Assembly (NCBI RefSeq): GCF_013184495.1
Contig: NZ_JAAOIY010000002.1
Span: forward strand, 422,259 to 486,258
Length of the DNA: 64,000 bases
Direction: 5' to 3'
Source of the DNA: Sporosarcina jiandibaonis
Lineage (GTDB): Bacteria; Bacillota; Bacilli; Bacillales_A; Planococcaceae
Part shown: piece by piece, positions 41,716-50,788 of the stretch
Position numbering within the stretch: position 1 is the stretch's first letter
Layout of the letters: each line of letters starts with the position of its first letter
Notes under the pieces: generated by a model
Seen by the model: the letters and a program-made list of their open reading frames with translations, nothing else
Told to the model about the DNA's origin: nothing
The model's database searches: none
Made by a program: the position numbers and the translations under genes

Positions 41716-41934
41716 GATATAAAAGGAAATCTAAGTAATTAAATAATGAATCGTTCACTTTCCTGATATAACTTTATTTTAATTCTAGAAATCCAAATCA
41801 GAAGTATAAGAACATAACCGAACGTACAAACTGATTTTGTAACACAATTGATAAACTTAGGGCGGTGCTGAGGTGGTATACTAAAACTAATGCCGAAATA
41901 AATAACATAATTCTTATAAAAATTGCAACTTTTA

Positions 41935-41962
41935 TTGCTTACGAACGTCTTATAAATATACA
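41935..41962 (+). promoter_or_regulatory. Promoter of the 46-residue gene
   Basis: -35 TTGCTT (41935-41940), 16-base spacer, -10 TATACA (41957-41962), about 15 bases before the ribosome site. Confidence 0.6.
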
Positions 41963-41983
41963 TGAAAGGTCGAGGTGGAGAAT

Positions 41984-42124
41984 ATGGCTAACGAAATGGA
42001 TTTAAAAAGAATTATCGCCAATTTGGCAAAATTAGGTGTTTCGGCTACAATAACAAAATCCCGATTAGAAATGCTGAAAGTCCTCGCACCGTCAGTACAA
42101 AACACACAAATTCAATCAAACTAA
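41984..42124 (+). CDS. Small conserved-looking protein, function unknown
   Basis: 46 residues: MANEMDLKRIIANLAKLGVS, then a basic helix with KSRLEMLKVLAP and a polar Gln/Asn/Ser tail. It has its own promoter, an AGGTGGAG ribosome site and a strong terminator, so it is very probably expressed. The product is amphipathic and slightly basic, with no membrane segment or metal site. I do not recognise it. Confidence 0.7.
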   Translation: MANEMDLKRIIANLAKLGVSATITKSRLEMLKVLAPSVQNTQIQSN

Positions 42125-42128
42125 TAGA

Positions 42129-42165
42129 AAAAAGCTCCAGCGGGTGAATTCCGCTGGAGCTTTTT
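42129..42165. terminator. Bidirectional terminator of the small gene and rodA
   Basis: 15-bp perfect stem AAAAAGCTCCAGCGG / CCGCTGGAGCTTTTT with a 7-base loop. Confidence 0.94.
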
Positions 42166-42175
42166 ATATATGTTA

Positions 42176-43363
42176 TCAATCATCATCATCCGTCCCGAAC
42201 ATATACGTACGATGATGGAACTTCATGCTGAAAATAAGGCCGATTGCGAGCATATTACTCATCAACGAGCTTCCCCCATAACTAATAAAAGGAAGAGGAA
42301 TACCGGTTATCGGAAGAACTTGAATGTTCATGCCGATGTTTTCAAAGACGTGGAAAGTAATCATCGCAATAATCCCCGTACAAACATACATGCTAAACGG
42401 ATCTTTAAGTTCGAGCGCAATTTTAGTTAAATGATAAATCAAAACAAAAAATAGACTGATGACGATACAAGAACCAATAAAACCATATTCTTCGCCAATG
42501 ACCGCAAAAATGAAGTCCGTATGATTTTCAGGAACGTAAGCTTCACGACCTTGAAAACCTTTTCCGAACATGCCGCCCGAACCAATGGCCGTAATCGCTT
42601 GGATCAGGTGCATCCCTTCATTGGAAGGGAAGGAGTAAGGATCTAACCAAGAATAAATTCTTTTAAACTGATAAAGGTCAAAGCCTAGTGTCTCACTCAT
42701 AAAGTCTTGCGCATAAATCGCCGCCCATAGTAAAGTGGTTACAGCAGCAGCCCCGCTAACAAATAAGGGAAGGATAATCTTCCAAGAAATTCCCGCTACA
42801 AGAATAACTGCGGCTGTAATTGCGATAAATACGATGGAAGTACCCAAGTCTGGCTGCTCCATAATGAATAGGAGCGGCGCAATGAGAGTCAGCATTATTT
42901 TTCCGAGAAGCAAAAAATCTGTTTTCAAAGTCTTAATTTCAAATTTCTCATGATGAGAACTCACTAATTTAGCCATGCCAAGAATGAAAAATGTTTTAAT
43001 GAATTCCGAAGGTTGGATTTGTCCAATAACAGGAAGGTTGAGCCACCTTTTTACATTATTTTTCACTTCAGCTATTTGATCTTCTCCACCCGGTGCGAAG
43101 TGAAGGAAGACGAGTATGAATACGCCAAGTCCATAGGCATACCATGCAATCTTTTTATACTGGTCCATCTCAAAATACATAACGCCAGCAACGATTATCG
43201 AACCGATTACATACCATTGAATCTGTTTCGGAACAAAGTTGATGCCGTACTGTCCAGTTGTTTGTGCAGAAGCGATTGCTGTCAAGCTCACGATGCAAAA
43301 GAGCAATAAGATAAAAGCGAGCGTCCAATCAAAGCGCTCGGCGGGTTTGTCTGATAGTTTCAT
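42176..43363 (-). CDS. rodA: Rod-shape SEDS peptidoglycan polymerase RodA (FtsW/RodA/SpoVE family)
   Basis: Ten-helix membrane glycosyltransferase that polymerises lipid II for lateral wall growth. The 395 residues carry NNVKRWLNLPVIGQIQPSEF, with the conserved Arg and the QPSE signature, then EQPDLGTSIVF with the catalytic Asp region, and PLPFISYGGSSLMSNMLAIG at the C-terminus. The start is ATG 43363, eight bases after AAAGGTGA. It is divergent from ddl, another wall gene, across about 180 bases. It could be an FtsW-type paralogue, but the length and sequence fit RodA best. Confidence 0.9.
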   Translation of the reverse strand: MKLSDKPAERFDWTLAFILLLFCIVSLTAIASAQTTGQYGINFVPKQIQWYVIGSIIVAGVMYFEMDQYKKIAWYAYGLGVFILVFLHFAPGGEDQIAEVKNNVKRWLNLPVIGQIQPSEFIKTFFILGMAKLVSSHHEKFEIKTLKTDFLLLGKIMLTLIAPLLFIMEQPDLGTSIVFIAITAAVILVAGISWKIILPLFVSGAAAVTTLLWAAIYAQDFMSETLGFDLYQFKRIYSWLDPYSFPSNEGMHLIQAITAIGSGGMFGKGFQGREAYVPENHTDFIFAVIGEEYGFIGSCIVISLFFVLIYHLTKIALELKDPFSMYVCTGIIAMITFHVFENIGMNIQVLPITGIPLPFISYGGSSLMSNMLAIGLIFSMKFHHRTYMFGTDDDD

Positions 43364-43547
43364 AAGATTAATCACCTTTAATATAAAGAAGTTTTCTATA
43401 GTATACAGGAAAATAGACGTCTCAGCATGAAAGAAGTTGCTTAGTTTTATATGACTTAGTATTTATTTTTGAGTTATTCATTCATGCTCGTTGGGTACAC
43501 ATGGTAAACTAGTGATACAAATTCAAATGAACGGCGAGGGAAAAACT

Positions 43548-44618
43548 ATGAAAAAAAGTTTAGGTTTAGTATATGGCGGAAAATCCGCTGAACATGAAGT
43601 TTCATTATCAACTGCGCGTGCAGTCATTCAGGCGATCAACTTTGACCGATATGAAGTAATCCCGGTTTATATCACGTATGAAGGCGAATGGAGAAAAGGA
43701 CAGCCGCTAGAGCGTCCAGTAGAAACAATTGAAGAACTTCGTCTACCGGGTAGCGGCGAAAGAAAACCCGACAGCATTCATGACTTTTTAAATGGCGAGA
43801 CCGGATTACCCGATGTGATTTTTCCACTTCTGCACGGAACTAACGGAGAAGATGGAACTGTTCAAGGTTTTTTTGAAGTGATGAATATTCCATACGTCGG
43901 AAACGGCGTGCTTGCATCCTCTGCAGGTATGGACAAAGTTTCCATGAAGCAATTATTCGCTCAAGTAGGTCTAAATCAGGTGCCATACGTCCATTTTGTG
44001 CGTAGCGGTTGGAACCAAGATCGTGATATGTTACTCGATCAAATGGAAAAGGAATTAGGCTGGCCAATGTTTGTCAAACCGGCAAACTTGGGGTCGAGTG
44101 TCGGGATCAGCAAAGCGACCGACCGTGATAGCTTAATCGAAGCGGTGGATTTTGCATTGAAATTCGATCGCCGGGTAATTGTCGAACAAGGCGTCACAGC
44201 CCGCGAAGTAGAATTAAGCGTAAAAGGGAACGATTATCCAACGTGTTCAGTACCAGGAGAGATTAAACCTGTTACGGACTTTTATGATTATGAAGCAAAA
44301 TACAAAGACGGTAACACGGAACTCATTATTCCTGCAGCCGTAACTCCAGAAGTGAAAGAGAAAATGGAGGACATGGCGATCCGTGCTTTTAAAGTACTCG
44401 ATTGTTCGGGATTAGTCCGTGCTGATTTCTTCGTAACCGCAGACGATGAGGTGCTCATCAACGAAGTGAATACAATGCCTGGCTTCACCCCGACGAGCAT
44501 GTTCCCATTATTATGGAAAAACTCGGGCGTAACGTATCCGGAACTCATTGATGAACTTATTGAATTAGCGCTTGAACGTCATGCTGAAAAATCAAAAATA
44601 CAATATACGATGGATTGA
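43548..44618 (+). CDS. ddl: D-alanine--D-alanine ligase
   Basis: ATP-grasp enzyme that makes D-Ala-D-Ala for wall precursors. It is 356 residues starting MKKSLGLVYGGKSAEHEVSL at ATG 43548 behind GGCGAGGG; a longer upstream frame lacks a ribosome site. Visible segments are PLLHGTNGEDGTVQGFFEVM, the nucleotide region FVKPANLGSSVGISKA, and NEVNTMPGFTPTSMFPLLW with metal ligands. It is followed after 12 bases by murF, which uses its product. Confidence 0.96.
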   Translation: MKKSLGLVYGGKSAEHEVSLSTARAVIQAINFDRYEVIPVYITYEGEWRKGQPLERPVETIEELRLPGSGERKPDSIHDFLNGETGLPDVIFPLLHGTNGEDGTVQGFFEVMNIPYVGNGVLASSAGMDKVSMKQLFAQVGLNQVPYVHFVRSGWNQDRDMLLDQMEKELGWPMFVKPANLGSSVGISKATDRDSLIEAVDFALKFDRRVIVEQGVTAREVELSVKGNDYPTCSVPGEIKPVTDFYDYEAKYKDGNTELIIPAAVTPEVKEKMEDMAIRAFKVLDCSGLVRADFFVTADDEVLINEVNTMPGFTPTSMFPLLWKNSGVTYPELIDELIELALERHAEKSKIQYTMD

Positions 44619-44630
44619 GTGTGATATACA

Positions 44631-46013
44631 ATGAAACAACCATTAACTACTATTGCAAGCTGGCTGAAAGAAGATGGACAGCATCTAGAACGCATTACGA
44701 TTAAGGGCGTCTCGATCGATTCCCGAACTGTAGGCAAGGACTATTTATTCATCCCGTTTCGAGGGGAGCAAGTAAATGGGCACCGTTATGTAAAAAATGC
44801 GATTGAAAAAGGGGCAGCGGCGGCTCTATGGATGAAAGATGAACCGAATCCGCCGAAAGATATCCCGCTAATCTTTGTAGATGATCCGGAACTAGCCTTG
44901 CAAAAAATGGCTAGGACATACCGAGAACTACTTGATTGCACAGTAATCGGCATCACTGGATCTAACGGAAAAACATCCACGAAAGACTTAGTTGCCAGTG
45001 TTTTGTCTCCTTATTACAATGTCCGGAAAACGGAAGGGAACTTCAATAATGAACTCGGTCTGCCGCTGACGCTTTTATCGCTTGAAGAAGAAACGGAATA
45101 CGCTGTGCTTGAAATGGGAATGAGCGGATTTGGCGAGATTTCATTTTTATCGAAGTTAGCAAAACCGGACTATGTCATCATTACAAATATCGGTGAAGCC
45201 CATATGCAAGATTTGGGGTCGCGGGAAGGGATTGCCAAAGCGAAGTTTGAAATCATTGACGGTCTGTCGTCAAATGGCATGTTATTTTACGACGGGGATG
45301 AACCTTTATTAAATCCGCTCGTCGAAAAACAACAAAACATCCAGAGAGCTTCATTCGGTTATCAGGCCAAAAATGATTTAGCGCTCAAAGATGTTCATTC
45401 TACAGCTGCGGGCAGCGATTTTACCGTTACAGGAATTTACGATGGCCAATTCACAATTCCAGTCTACGGCGCGCATCAAGTGAAAAATGCTCTCGCCGCA
45501 ATCTTAATTGCGAAAGAAGTCGGTTTATCGACAGAGGATATCCGCGGAGCCCTTTCAGCGGCTAGTTTGACTGATATGCGCATGCAACCAGTTATAGCCG
45601 ACAACGGAGCCCTGTTTATTAATGATGCGTATAATGCGGCTCCGACATCGATGAGAGCGGCACTTTCGTTCTTAAAAGAAACGCCGCTTCGTCCGGAAAA
45701 ATGGGTAGTTCTCGGGGATATGCTGGAGCTCGGAGATGAGGAAAAAGCTTATCACGAATCATTATCCTCCCAACTTGCGGACGCGGAACTAAAAGGCATC
45801 CTTCTATACGGACCACGAATGAAGTGGCTTTATGATCGGTTGCAAGCTGGTTCCTTAAAATCTAAACTTCTTTGGTCAGAAGACGATTACGAACCGCTTA
45901 TAAACGAATTGCGAAGAAATACAGACGCGGACTCAGTCGTTCTTTTAAAAGGATCAAGAGGTATGACGCTTGAAAGTATTCTCACCCCATTTCTACAAGA
46001 GACAAATACATGA
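44631..46013 (+). CDS. murF: UDP-MurNAc-tripeptide--D-Ala-D-Ala ligase
   Basis: MurF adds D-Ala-D-Ala to the UDP-MurNAc-tripeptide, the last cytoplasmic step of precursor synthesis. The 460 residues have the N-terminal substrate domain (ISIDSRTV-like segment VSIDSRTVGKDYLFIPFRGE), the ATP loop GITGSNGKTSTKD (about residue 110), and the C-terminal Mur ligase domain with LGDMLELGDEE. It is one operon with ddl and the following esterase gene, whose ATG overlaps the murF stop by four bases. Confidence 0.96.
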   Translation: MKQPLTTIASWLKEDGQHLERITIKGVSIDSRTVGKDYLFIPFRGEQVNGHRYVKNAIEKGAAAALWMKDEPNPPKDIPLIFVDDPELALQKMARTYRELLDCTVIGITGSNGKTSTKDLVASVLSPYYNVRKTEGNFNNELGLPLTLLSLEEETEYAVLEMGMSGFGEISFLSKLAKPDYVIITNIGEAHMQDLGSREGIAKAKFEIIDGLSSNGMLFYDGDEPLLNPLVEKQQNIQRASFGYQAKNDLALKDVHSTAAGSDFTVTGIYDGQFTIPVYGAHQVKNALAAILIAKEVGLSTEDIRGALSAASLTDMRMQPVIADNGALFINDAYNAAPTSMRAALSFLKETPLRPEKWVVLGDMLELGDEEKAYHESLSSQLADAELKGILLYGPRMKWLYDRLQAGSLKSKLLWSEDDYEPLINELRRNTDADSVVLLKGSRGMTLESILTPFLQETNT

Positions 46014-46708
46014 AAACGGGGGTTTTATTCATCCACGGCTTCACGGGCGGAACGTATGAAGTGCAACCGCTGATCACATTTGTAAAAAAACATACAGATT
46101 GGTCAGTGGAAGTTCCAACCTTGCCGGGACACGGCGTGACGCTAAACTTGTCGAATGTGTCGGCGGAATCCTGGATGATGGAGGCGGAACTTGCGATGAG
46201 GCGATTGCAGAAAAAAGTGGACCGCGTGATAATCGTCGGTTTTTCCATGGGCGGATTGATAGCGCTCTATCTAACCCTTCGCTATCCGGTATCAAGGCTC
46301 GTATTGTTAAGTGCCGCCGCGAAATATATCAGTCCGCGATTTCTTCTCGAAGATGTGCGAGAGATGCTGAGAGAATCGATTACAAAAAAATACACGCCGA
46401 ACACATTTCGCCATTTATATGACTATAAATTAACGCATACGCCACTTCGCGCAATGTTTGAATTCTTGAGGATTGTAAAAATGGTGGAGCCTTATTATAG
46501 TCAAATTAAAATACCGGTTTGCCTAGTTCAAGGAGAAAAGGATGAAATCGTCCCCTTTTCCTCTGCTGAACATTTATATAAAAACCTTGGATCGGAAAAT
46601 AAGTTCTTTATTAAATCATCCGTAGGAAAACATCATATTTGTTACAGCGATGATTGTCATGATTGGTTTCCGAAGGTTCTCGATTTCATGCGTAGTGACA
46701 CATATTGA
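46010..46708 (+). CDS. Alpha/beta-hydrolase, carboxylesterase (Est30-like)
   Basis: 232-residue cytoplasmic esterase. It begins GVLFIHGFTGGTYEVQPL, with the oxyanion loop; the nucleophile Ser is in VGFSMGGL (about residue 85); the acid is in QGEKDEIVPF; and the His lies near the end in the KHHICYSDD region. It fits the small monoacylglycerol-lipase/Est30 carboxylesterases. The substrate is unknown. Its ATGA overlap with murF shows translational coupling. A terminator follows. Confidence 0.9.
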   Translation: MKTGVLFIHGFTGGTYEVQPLITFVKKHTDWSVEVPTLPGHGVTLNLSNVSAESWMMEAELAMRRLQKKVDRVIIVGFSMGGLIALYLTLRYPVSRLVLLSAAAKYISPRFLLEDVREMLRESITKKYTPNTFRHLYDYKLTHTPLRAMFEFLRIVKMVEPYYSQIKIPVCLVQGEKDEIVPFSSAEHLYKNLGSENKFFIKSSVGKHHICYSDDCHDWFPKVLDFMRSDTY

Positions 46709-46759
46709 GTAAACTGATTAATATTACTTAAGCTCTTTGTTTGCAGGAGAGGTTTTCGC

Positions 46760-46813
46760 ATGGTACACTTTGATGAGCATTGGATACATTTCACTGAGAC
46801 TCTTCAATCATGA
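46760..46813 (+). CDS. Possible 17-residue leader peptide overlapping a terminator
   Basis: MVHFDEHWIHFTETLQS is preceded by AGGAGAGG at an ideal seven-base distance, and its stop codon lies inside the second arm of the terminator at 46799-46828. Ribosomes finishing this frame would open the hairpin. It may link translation to readthrough toward cshA, or may be chance. Confidence 0.4.
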   Translation: MVHFDEHWIHFTETLQS

Positions 46814-46828
46814 AGAGTACTTTTTTTT
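46799..46828 (+). terminator. Terminator (or attenuator) between the esterase gene and cshA
   Basis: 8-bp perfect stem ACTCTTCA / TGAAGAGT with an ATCA loop, then AC and eight T. It closes the ddl-murF operon and lies 206 bases before cshA. Confidence 0.88.
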
Positions 46829-47033
46829 GAATAAAACGGTTTGTTCATTATTTGCGGACTCGCGTTCGTTGACCGAACCGCTCGGCAAGGACCGGGCTTT
46901 CCTTTTCAACCATACCCTCAAAAAACTGAGGATGTAAAATATCGGAAACGTTCCCTTTAAAGGCTCGAATTTGCCGCGCTTTCATTTGCAAATGTAACCA
47001 ACTGTCAAATGGAGAAAAAGGAGATTGAAATTT
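46829..47033 (+). other. Structured leader upstream of cshA
   Basis: About 200 bases with several small inverted repeats (CGGTT / AACCG, AAGGA / TCCTT, CTCA / TGAG) before the AAAAGGAGA ribosome site. Long structured leaders are common before cold-shock helicase genes. I see no clear promoter. Confidence 0.4.
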
Positions 47034-48542
47034 TTGACTAAATTTTCAGAGCTAAATATTAGCGAATCAACACAACGTTCTTTAAGCAACATGGGGTTTG
47101 AAGAAGCTACACCAATCCAAGAAGGTACGATTAAACTCGGACTTGAAGGAAGAGACATTATTGGACAAGCACAGACGGGTACAGGAAAGACGACGGCATT
47201 TGGAGTCCCTATCATTGAAAATATCGACACAAGCAATCGTGCTGTACAAGCGCTTGTCATCGCACCGACTCGTGAATTAGCCATTCAAGTTTCCGAAGAG
47301 ATTTATCGAATTGGTAAAGACAAACGCGCGAAAGTCCTATCCGTATATGGTGGACAAGAAATTGGTCGACAAATCCGAGCACTACGCAATAATCCGCAAA
47401 TTATTGTTGGTACACCGGGACGTCTACTCGATCTTATTAAACGTAAAACTTTGAAGCTTGACAATGTTCAAACGCTCGTCCTAGATGAAGCTGACGAAAT
47501 GTTAAACATGGGCTTTATCGAAGATATTAATGAAATTATGGCAAGTGTTCCGGCAGAACGCCAAACACTTCTATTCTCGGCTACAATGCCGGCACCGATT
47601 CGCCGAATTGCAGAGACATTCATGAAAAATCCTGAAATCGTTGCAATAAAATCAAAAGGCATGACTGTAGAAAATATTGATCAGTATTTCGTTAAAGCGC
47701 ATGAGCGCGAGAAGTTCGACATACTGACTCGTATTCTAAACGTGCAACAACCAGAATTGGCTATCGTTTTCGGGCGTACTAAACGCCGCGTTGATGAGCT
47801 TTCGAATGCATTGACGATTCGTGGTTACTTAGCAGAAGGAATTCACGGAGATTTAACGCAAGCGAAGCGGATGTCGGTCCTTCGTCAATTTAAAGAAGGT
47901 AAAATCGATATTCTTGTTGCAACAGACGTTGCGGCACGCGGACTTGACATTTCAGGTGTTACACATGTATACAACTTCGATATTCCACAAGATCCGGAAA
48001 GTTATGTTCACCGTATAGGTCGTACAGGACGCGCAGGAAAAAGCGGAATTGCTGTAACTTTTGTTACTCCACGTGAAATGGGATACCTGCGTATCGTTGA
48101 AGAAACAACGAAAAAGCGTATGACGCCAATGGTTCCGCCATCATCGGATGAAGCATTAGTAGGTCAGCAACGCCTTGCTGTCGAGCAGCTTTCTGAAATT
48201 ATCGAGAAAAGCGAGTTAACTGATTACACGCATCTCGCTTCTGAAATGCTTAAGAAATATGATGCGACAGACATTGTTGCAGCAGCGCTTAGAAATTTAA
48301 CACGCGAACCAAATGATACACCAGTTACGATTTCTGAAGAACGACCACTTCCGTCAAGAGGCGGCGGTCGTAGCGGCGGCGGTGGACGTAGCGGCGGATA
48401 CCGCGGAAATCGCAGCGGCGGCGGACGCCCATTCCGCGGAGGCGGCGGAGGCCGTTCTTCTGCTGGAGGACGCGGCGGATCACGTCGTGGCCGCGAAGGC
48501 GGAAGCCGTAGCGGTGCAAGCCGTTCACGCAAACCTGAATAA
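47034..48542 (+). CDS. cshA: DEAD-box RNA helicase CshA
   Basis: ATP-dependent RNA helicase acting in ribosome assembly, RNA decay and cold adaptation. About 502 residues. All motifs are present: AQTGTGKT (motif I), PTRELAIQ (Ia), TPGRLLD (Ib), DEAD (II), SATMP (III), [15 protein letters not shown] (V) and [10 protein letters not shown] (VI). The C-terminal 70 residues are Arg/Gly-rich ([13 protein letters not shown] type), an RNA-binding tail. The start is TTG 47034 after AAAAGGAGA; TTG 47025 is the alternative. B. subtilis has the same order murF-cshA-ydbS. Confidence 0.95.
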   Translation: MTKFSELNISESTQRSLSNMGFEEATPIQEGTIKLGLEGRDIIGQAQTGTGKTTAFGVPIIENIDTSNRAVQALVIAPTRELAIQVSEEIYRIGKDKRAKVLSVYGGQEIGRQIRALRNNPQIIVGTPGRLLDLIKRKTLKLDNVQTLVLDEADEMLNMGFIEDINEIMASVPAERQTLLFSATMPAPIRRIAETFMKNPEIVAIKSKGMTVENIDQYFVKAHEREKFDILTRILNVQQPELAIVFGRTKRRVDELSNALTIRGYLAEGIHGDLTQAKRMSVLRQFKEGKIDILVATDVAARGLDISGVTHVYNFDIPQDPESYVHRIGRTGRAGKSGIAVTFVTPREMGYLRIVEETTKKRMTPMVPPSSDEALVGQQRLAVEQLSEIIEKSELTDYTHLASEMLKKYDATDIVAAALRNLTREPNDTPVTISEERPLPSRGGGRSGGGGRSGGYRGNRSGGGRPFRGGGGGRSSAGGRGGSRRGREGGSRSGASRSRKPE

Positions 48543-48552
48543 TAGACTATGC

Positions 48553-48590
48553 AAAAAGTCCGGAATCGCTTACGCGTTTCCGGACTTTTT
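48553..48590 (+). terminator. Terminator of cshA
   Basis: 13-bp perfect stem AAAAAGTCCGGAA / TTCCGGACTTTTT with a 12-base loop. Confidence 0.93.
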
Positions 48591-48596
48591 CTTTCT

Positions 48597-48690
48597 TTGA
48601 TCGTTTGCGAGTTATATTTAGTCGGCTAGAGTAATTTATTGGTCGTATCAATTCATCTTTAGTCGTTTCACCTTGTTCTTTGTTCGCTTA
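48597..48690. repeat. Decayed third copy of the 21-base repeat, opposite orientation
   Basis: Reading TTTAGTCG (complement of CGACTAAA): cores align at 48599, 48620, 48641, 48661 and 48682, steps 21, 21, 20 and 21. Only 48620 and 48661 are well preserved (TTTAGTCGG and TTTAGTCGTTT); the others differ by one or two bases. Confidence 0.6.
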
Positions 48691-48763
48691 GGAACATTTT
48701 CATAAAAGTGAAACATTTCTCTTGCGTTTTCGTATAGACTAGAAGAAGGAAAGGGGCACTCGA

Positions 48764-49243
48764 ATGAGAAAACAACCAATGAATAGGATTTCAGAAAAAG
48801 GATTACGCGTTTGGCGCCTATACGGGATTATGCAAACGATTTTAGTATTGCTTTTAGCCGCCGGCGCAGGGGTCTTAACATACATATTCGAATGGTCATG
48901 GGGAATTTATGCGATAGCCGCGGGCGTTGTTTTGATTTATGCATATCTTTTTATTGTTTTATTCCCCAAAATACGTTGGTTGCGTTGGCGTTATGAAGTA
49001 CGTGAATCGGAAATTGAATTGCAACACGGGTTATTTATCGTGAAGCGTACATTAATTCCGATGGTCCGCGTGCAACATGTCGATACGTCCCAAGGCCCTA
49101 TACTGCGAAAGTATAATTTGGCGGGCATCACGATATCGACTGCAGCGACGAACCATACGATTCCAGCACTTGTCATGGAAGAGGCGGATGAGTTAAGAAG
49201 TAGGATTTCCGTGCTTGCAAGGGTGGCGGAAGATGATGTCTGA
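48764..49243 (+). CDS. ydbS: Bacterial PH-domain membrane protein YdbS
   Basis: 159 residues: two membrane helices (TILVLLLAAGAGVLTYIF and YAIAAGVVLIYAYLFIVLF) followed by one bacterial PH (bPH2) domain, WRYEVRESEIELQHGLFIVK to GPILRKYNLAGITISTAATN. Together with ydbT it forms a pair conserved after cshA in Bacillus. In B. subtilis the pair has been linked to antimicrobial (amylocyclicin-type) resistance. An AAGGGG ribosome site precedes the ATG. It overlaps ydbT by about ten bases. Confidence 0.92.
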   Translation: MRKQPMNRISEKGLRVWRLYGIMQTILVLLLAAGAGVLTYIFEWSWGIYAIAAGVVLIYAYLFIVLFPKIRWLRWRYEVRESEIELQHGLFIVKRTLIPMVRVQHVDTSQGPILRKYNLAGITISTAATNHTIPALVMEEADELRSRISVLARVAEDDV

Positions 49244-50753
49244 GGAACGTTACAAACTGCATTGGATTACGGCACTCATAGAAGTACTCAAAACGTTGAA
49301 AGAAATGATATTTCCATTAATCGTCCTAATTTTTGCAAATGGCTTTCAAGATTCGGGCACGGGTAAATGGTATTGGGATTATCTGTCATTCATTATTTTG
49401 GGCGTACTGATCATCGTATTTTTCATTACCGGAATTATTAAATGGAAACGGTTTGTATATTGGTTTGAAGACGATGAACTTCGAATCGAATATGGTTTGT
49501 TCGTGAAAAAGAAACGATATATTCCATTTCATCGTATCCAGAGCCTTGATTATACAGAAGGAATCCTGCATCGCCCACTTAAGTTGGTGAAAGTAAAAGT
49601 GGAAACTGCAGGAGGGGCGGATATATCTAAATCAGATGCAGAATTGACCGCGATTACAAAAGAAGCTGCAAAGCGAATTGAAGAGAAAATGGCAGAGTCT
49701 AAACAAAGAAAGATCCACAAAATTGATGACTTTGATGAGTTTGAGCCTGTAGCCGAGCCGTCGCAAAAATTAAAAGCAGTTTATAAAATGGATCGGAAAG
49801 ATTTGCTTGTTCTAGCGACAACATCGGGTGGAATAGGTCTGATATTGTCTGGGGTTTTAATATTCCTGGTTCAATTCGCAGAATTCATTCCATTTGACAA
49901 AATGTATGTGGAAATCTCCGAGTTCATCAAGTACGGGGTCATAATCGTTGTCATCGTTGTATTGCTCGGATTGCTAGTTATTTGGGGTGTTTCTGTTCTC
50001 ATGACGTTTTTGGGTTATTACGGATTTACAGTGGAGCTAGATAAAGAAGATCTAGTGATTTCTCGCGGATTAATCGAAAAAAAGCGAGTGACAGTACCGC
50101 TCAACCGCGTGCAAAGCGTCCGTATTATTGAAAATCCGTTTAGACAGCTTTTTGGATATGCAAATGTCGTCATTGACAATGCGGGTGGGGGTCTTGGGGA
50201 TAGTGCTCGCATAAATTTATTGCCGCTTGTCAAGAAAACTGACATAAATGGTCCATTAAAAGCAATATTTCCAGATTTAGTTGTAGAAGAACCGACTCGG
50301 AAAGTCCCGTCCCGCGGCAAACGTTATTATTACCGCATCGATTTTCTCTGGATGGCTCCTGTCATCGGCGCGCTGGCATACTTTTTCTTTCCGTATGGTT
50401 TATTTTCATTGCTGCTAATACCTGTTATCGTATTATGGGGGTTATTCCAACATCGCTCCGCAGCGTTCGAGACCTTTGGAAACCAACTGACAATGCGCTT
50501 TCGAGGAATTAGTCTGCAGACAGCTTATATGATGAAAAATCGCATACAGTCAATGGAAATCAAACAAAATTACTTCCATCGAAAAAAGAACGTCGCGATT
50601 GTATCAGCGCGCGTAAAATCAGGTATGGGTGTATTTAACGCACAAGTCAGCTATATAGAAGAAAAAGACGCAAACGAGATCCTTGATTGGTATGAACCAT
50701 CAGTAGAGAAGAAAGTTGAGTCAAACTTAATTGTTGACGACATCCTAGAATGA
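49233..50753 (+). CDS. ydbT: Multi-PH-domain membrane protein YdbT
   Basis: About 506 residues with three bPH2 domains, each after a membrane helix pair. Domain 1 contains YWFEDDELRIEYGLFVKKKR, domain 2 YYGFTVELDKEDLVISRGLI, and domain 3 begins near GNQLTMRFRGISLQTAYMMK. Helices include FIILGVLIIVFFITGI and YGVIIVVIVVLLGLLVIWGV. The start is ATG 49233 (or 49236), inside the end of ydbS, after AAGGGTGG. It probably works in one complex with YdbS in the membrane. Confidence 0.92.
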   Translation: MMSEERYKLHWITALIEVLKTLKEMIFPLIVLIFANGFQDSGTGKWYWDYLSFIILGVLIIVFFITGIIKWKRFVYWFEDDELRIEYGLFVKKKRYIPFHRIQSLDYTEGILHRPLKLVKVKVETAGGADISKSDAELTAITKEAAKRIEEKMAESKQRKIHKIDDFDEFEPVAEPSQKLKAVYKMDRKDLLVLATTSGGIGLILSGVLIFLVQFAEFIPFDKMYVEISEFIKYGVIIVVIVVLLGLLVIWGVSVLMTFLGYYGFTVELDKEDLVISRGLIEKKRVTVPLNRVQSVRIIENPFRQLFGYANVVIDNAGGGLGDSARINLLPLVKKTDINGPLKAIFPDLVVEEPTRKVPSRGKRYYYRIDFLWMAPVIGALAYFFFPYGLFSLLLIPVIVLWGLFQHRSAAFETFGNQLTMRFRGISLQTAYMMKNRIQSMEIKQNYFHRKKNVAIVSARVKSGMGVFNAQVSYIEEKDANEILDWYEPSVEKKVESNLIVDDILE

Positions 50754-50783
50754 AAAAAAGCCTAAGGAAATTCTCCTTAGGCT
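50752..50783 (-). terminator. Terminator of the rhomboid gene
   Basis: 10-bp stem AGCCTAAGGA / TCCTTAGGCT, short loop, then seven T on the minus strand. It overlaps the ydbT stop region; on the plus strand no T run follows. Confidence 0.85.
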
Positions 50784-50788
50784 GCATT

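Noticed and set aside
41533..41742. 69-codon frame over the GC-rich element
   Set aside because: The composition is that of a structured repeat; no ribosome site, and the product is a string of Arg, Pro and Glu without family features.
48224..48532. Proline/arginine-rich minus-strand frame opposite the end of cshA
   Set aside because: It is the complement of the Gly/Arg-rich tail of CshA, not a gene.
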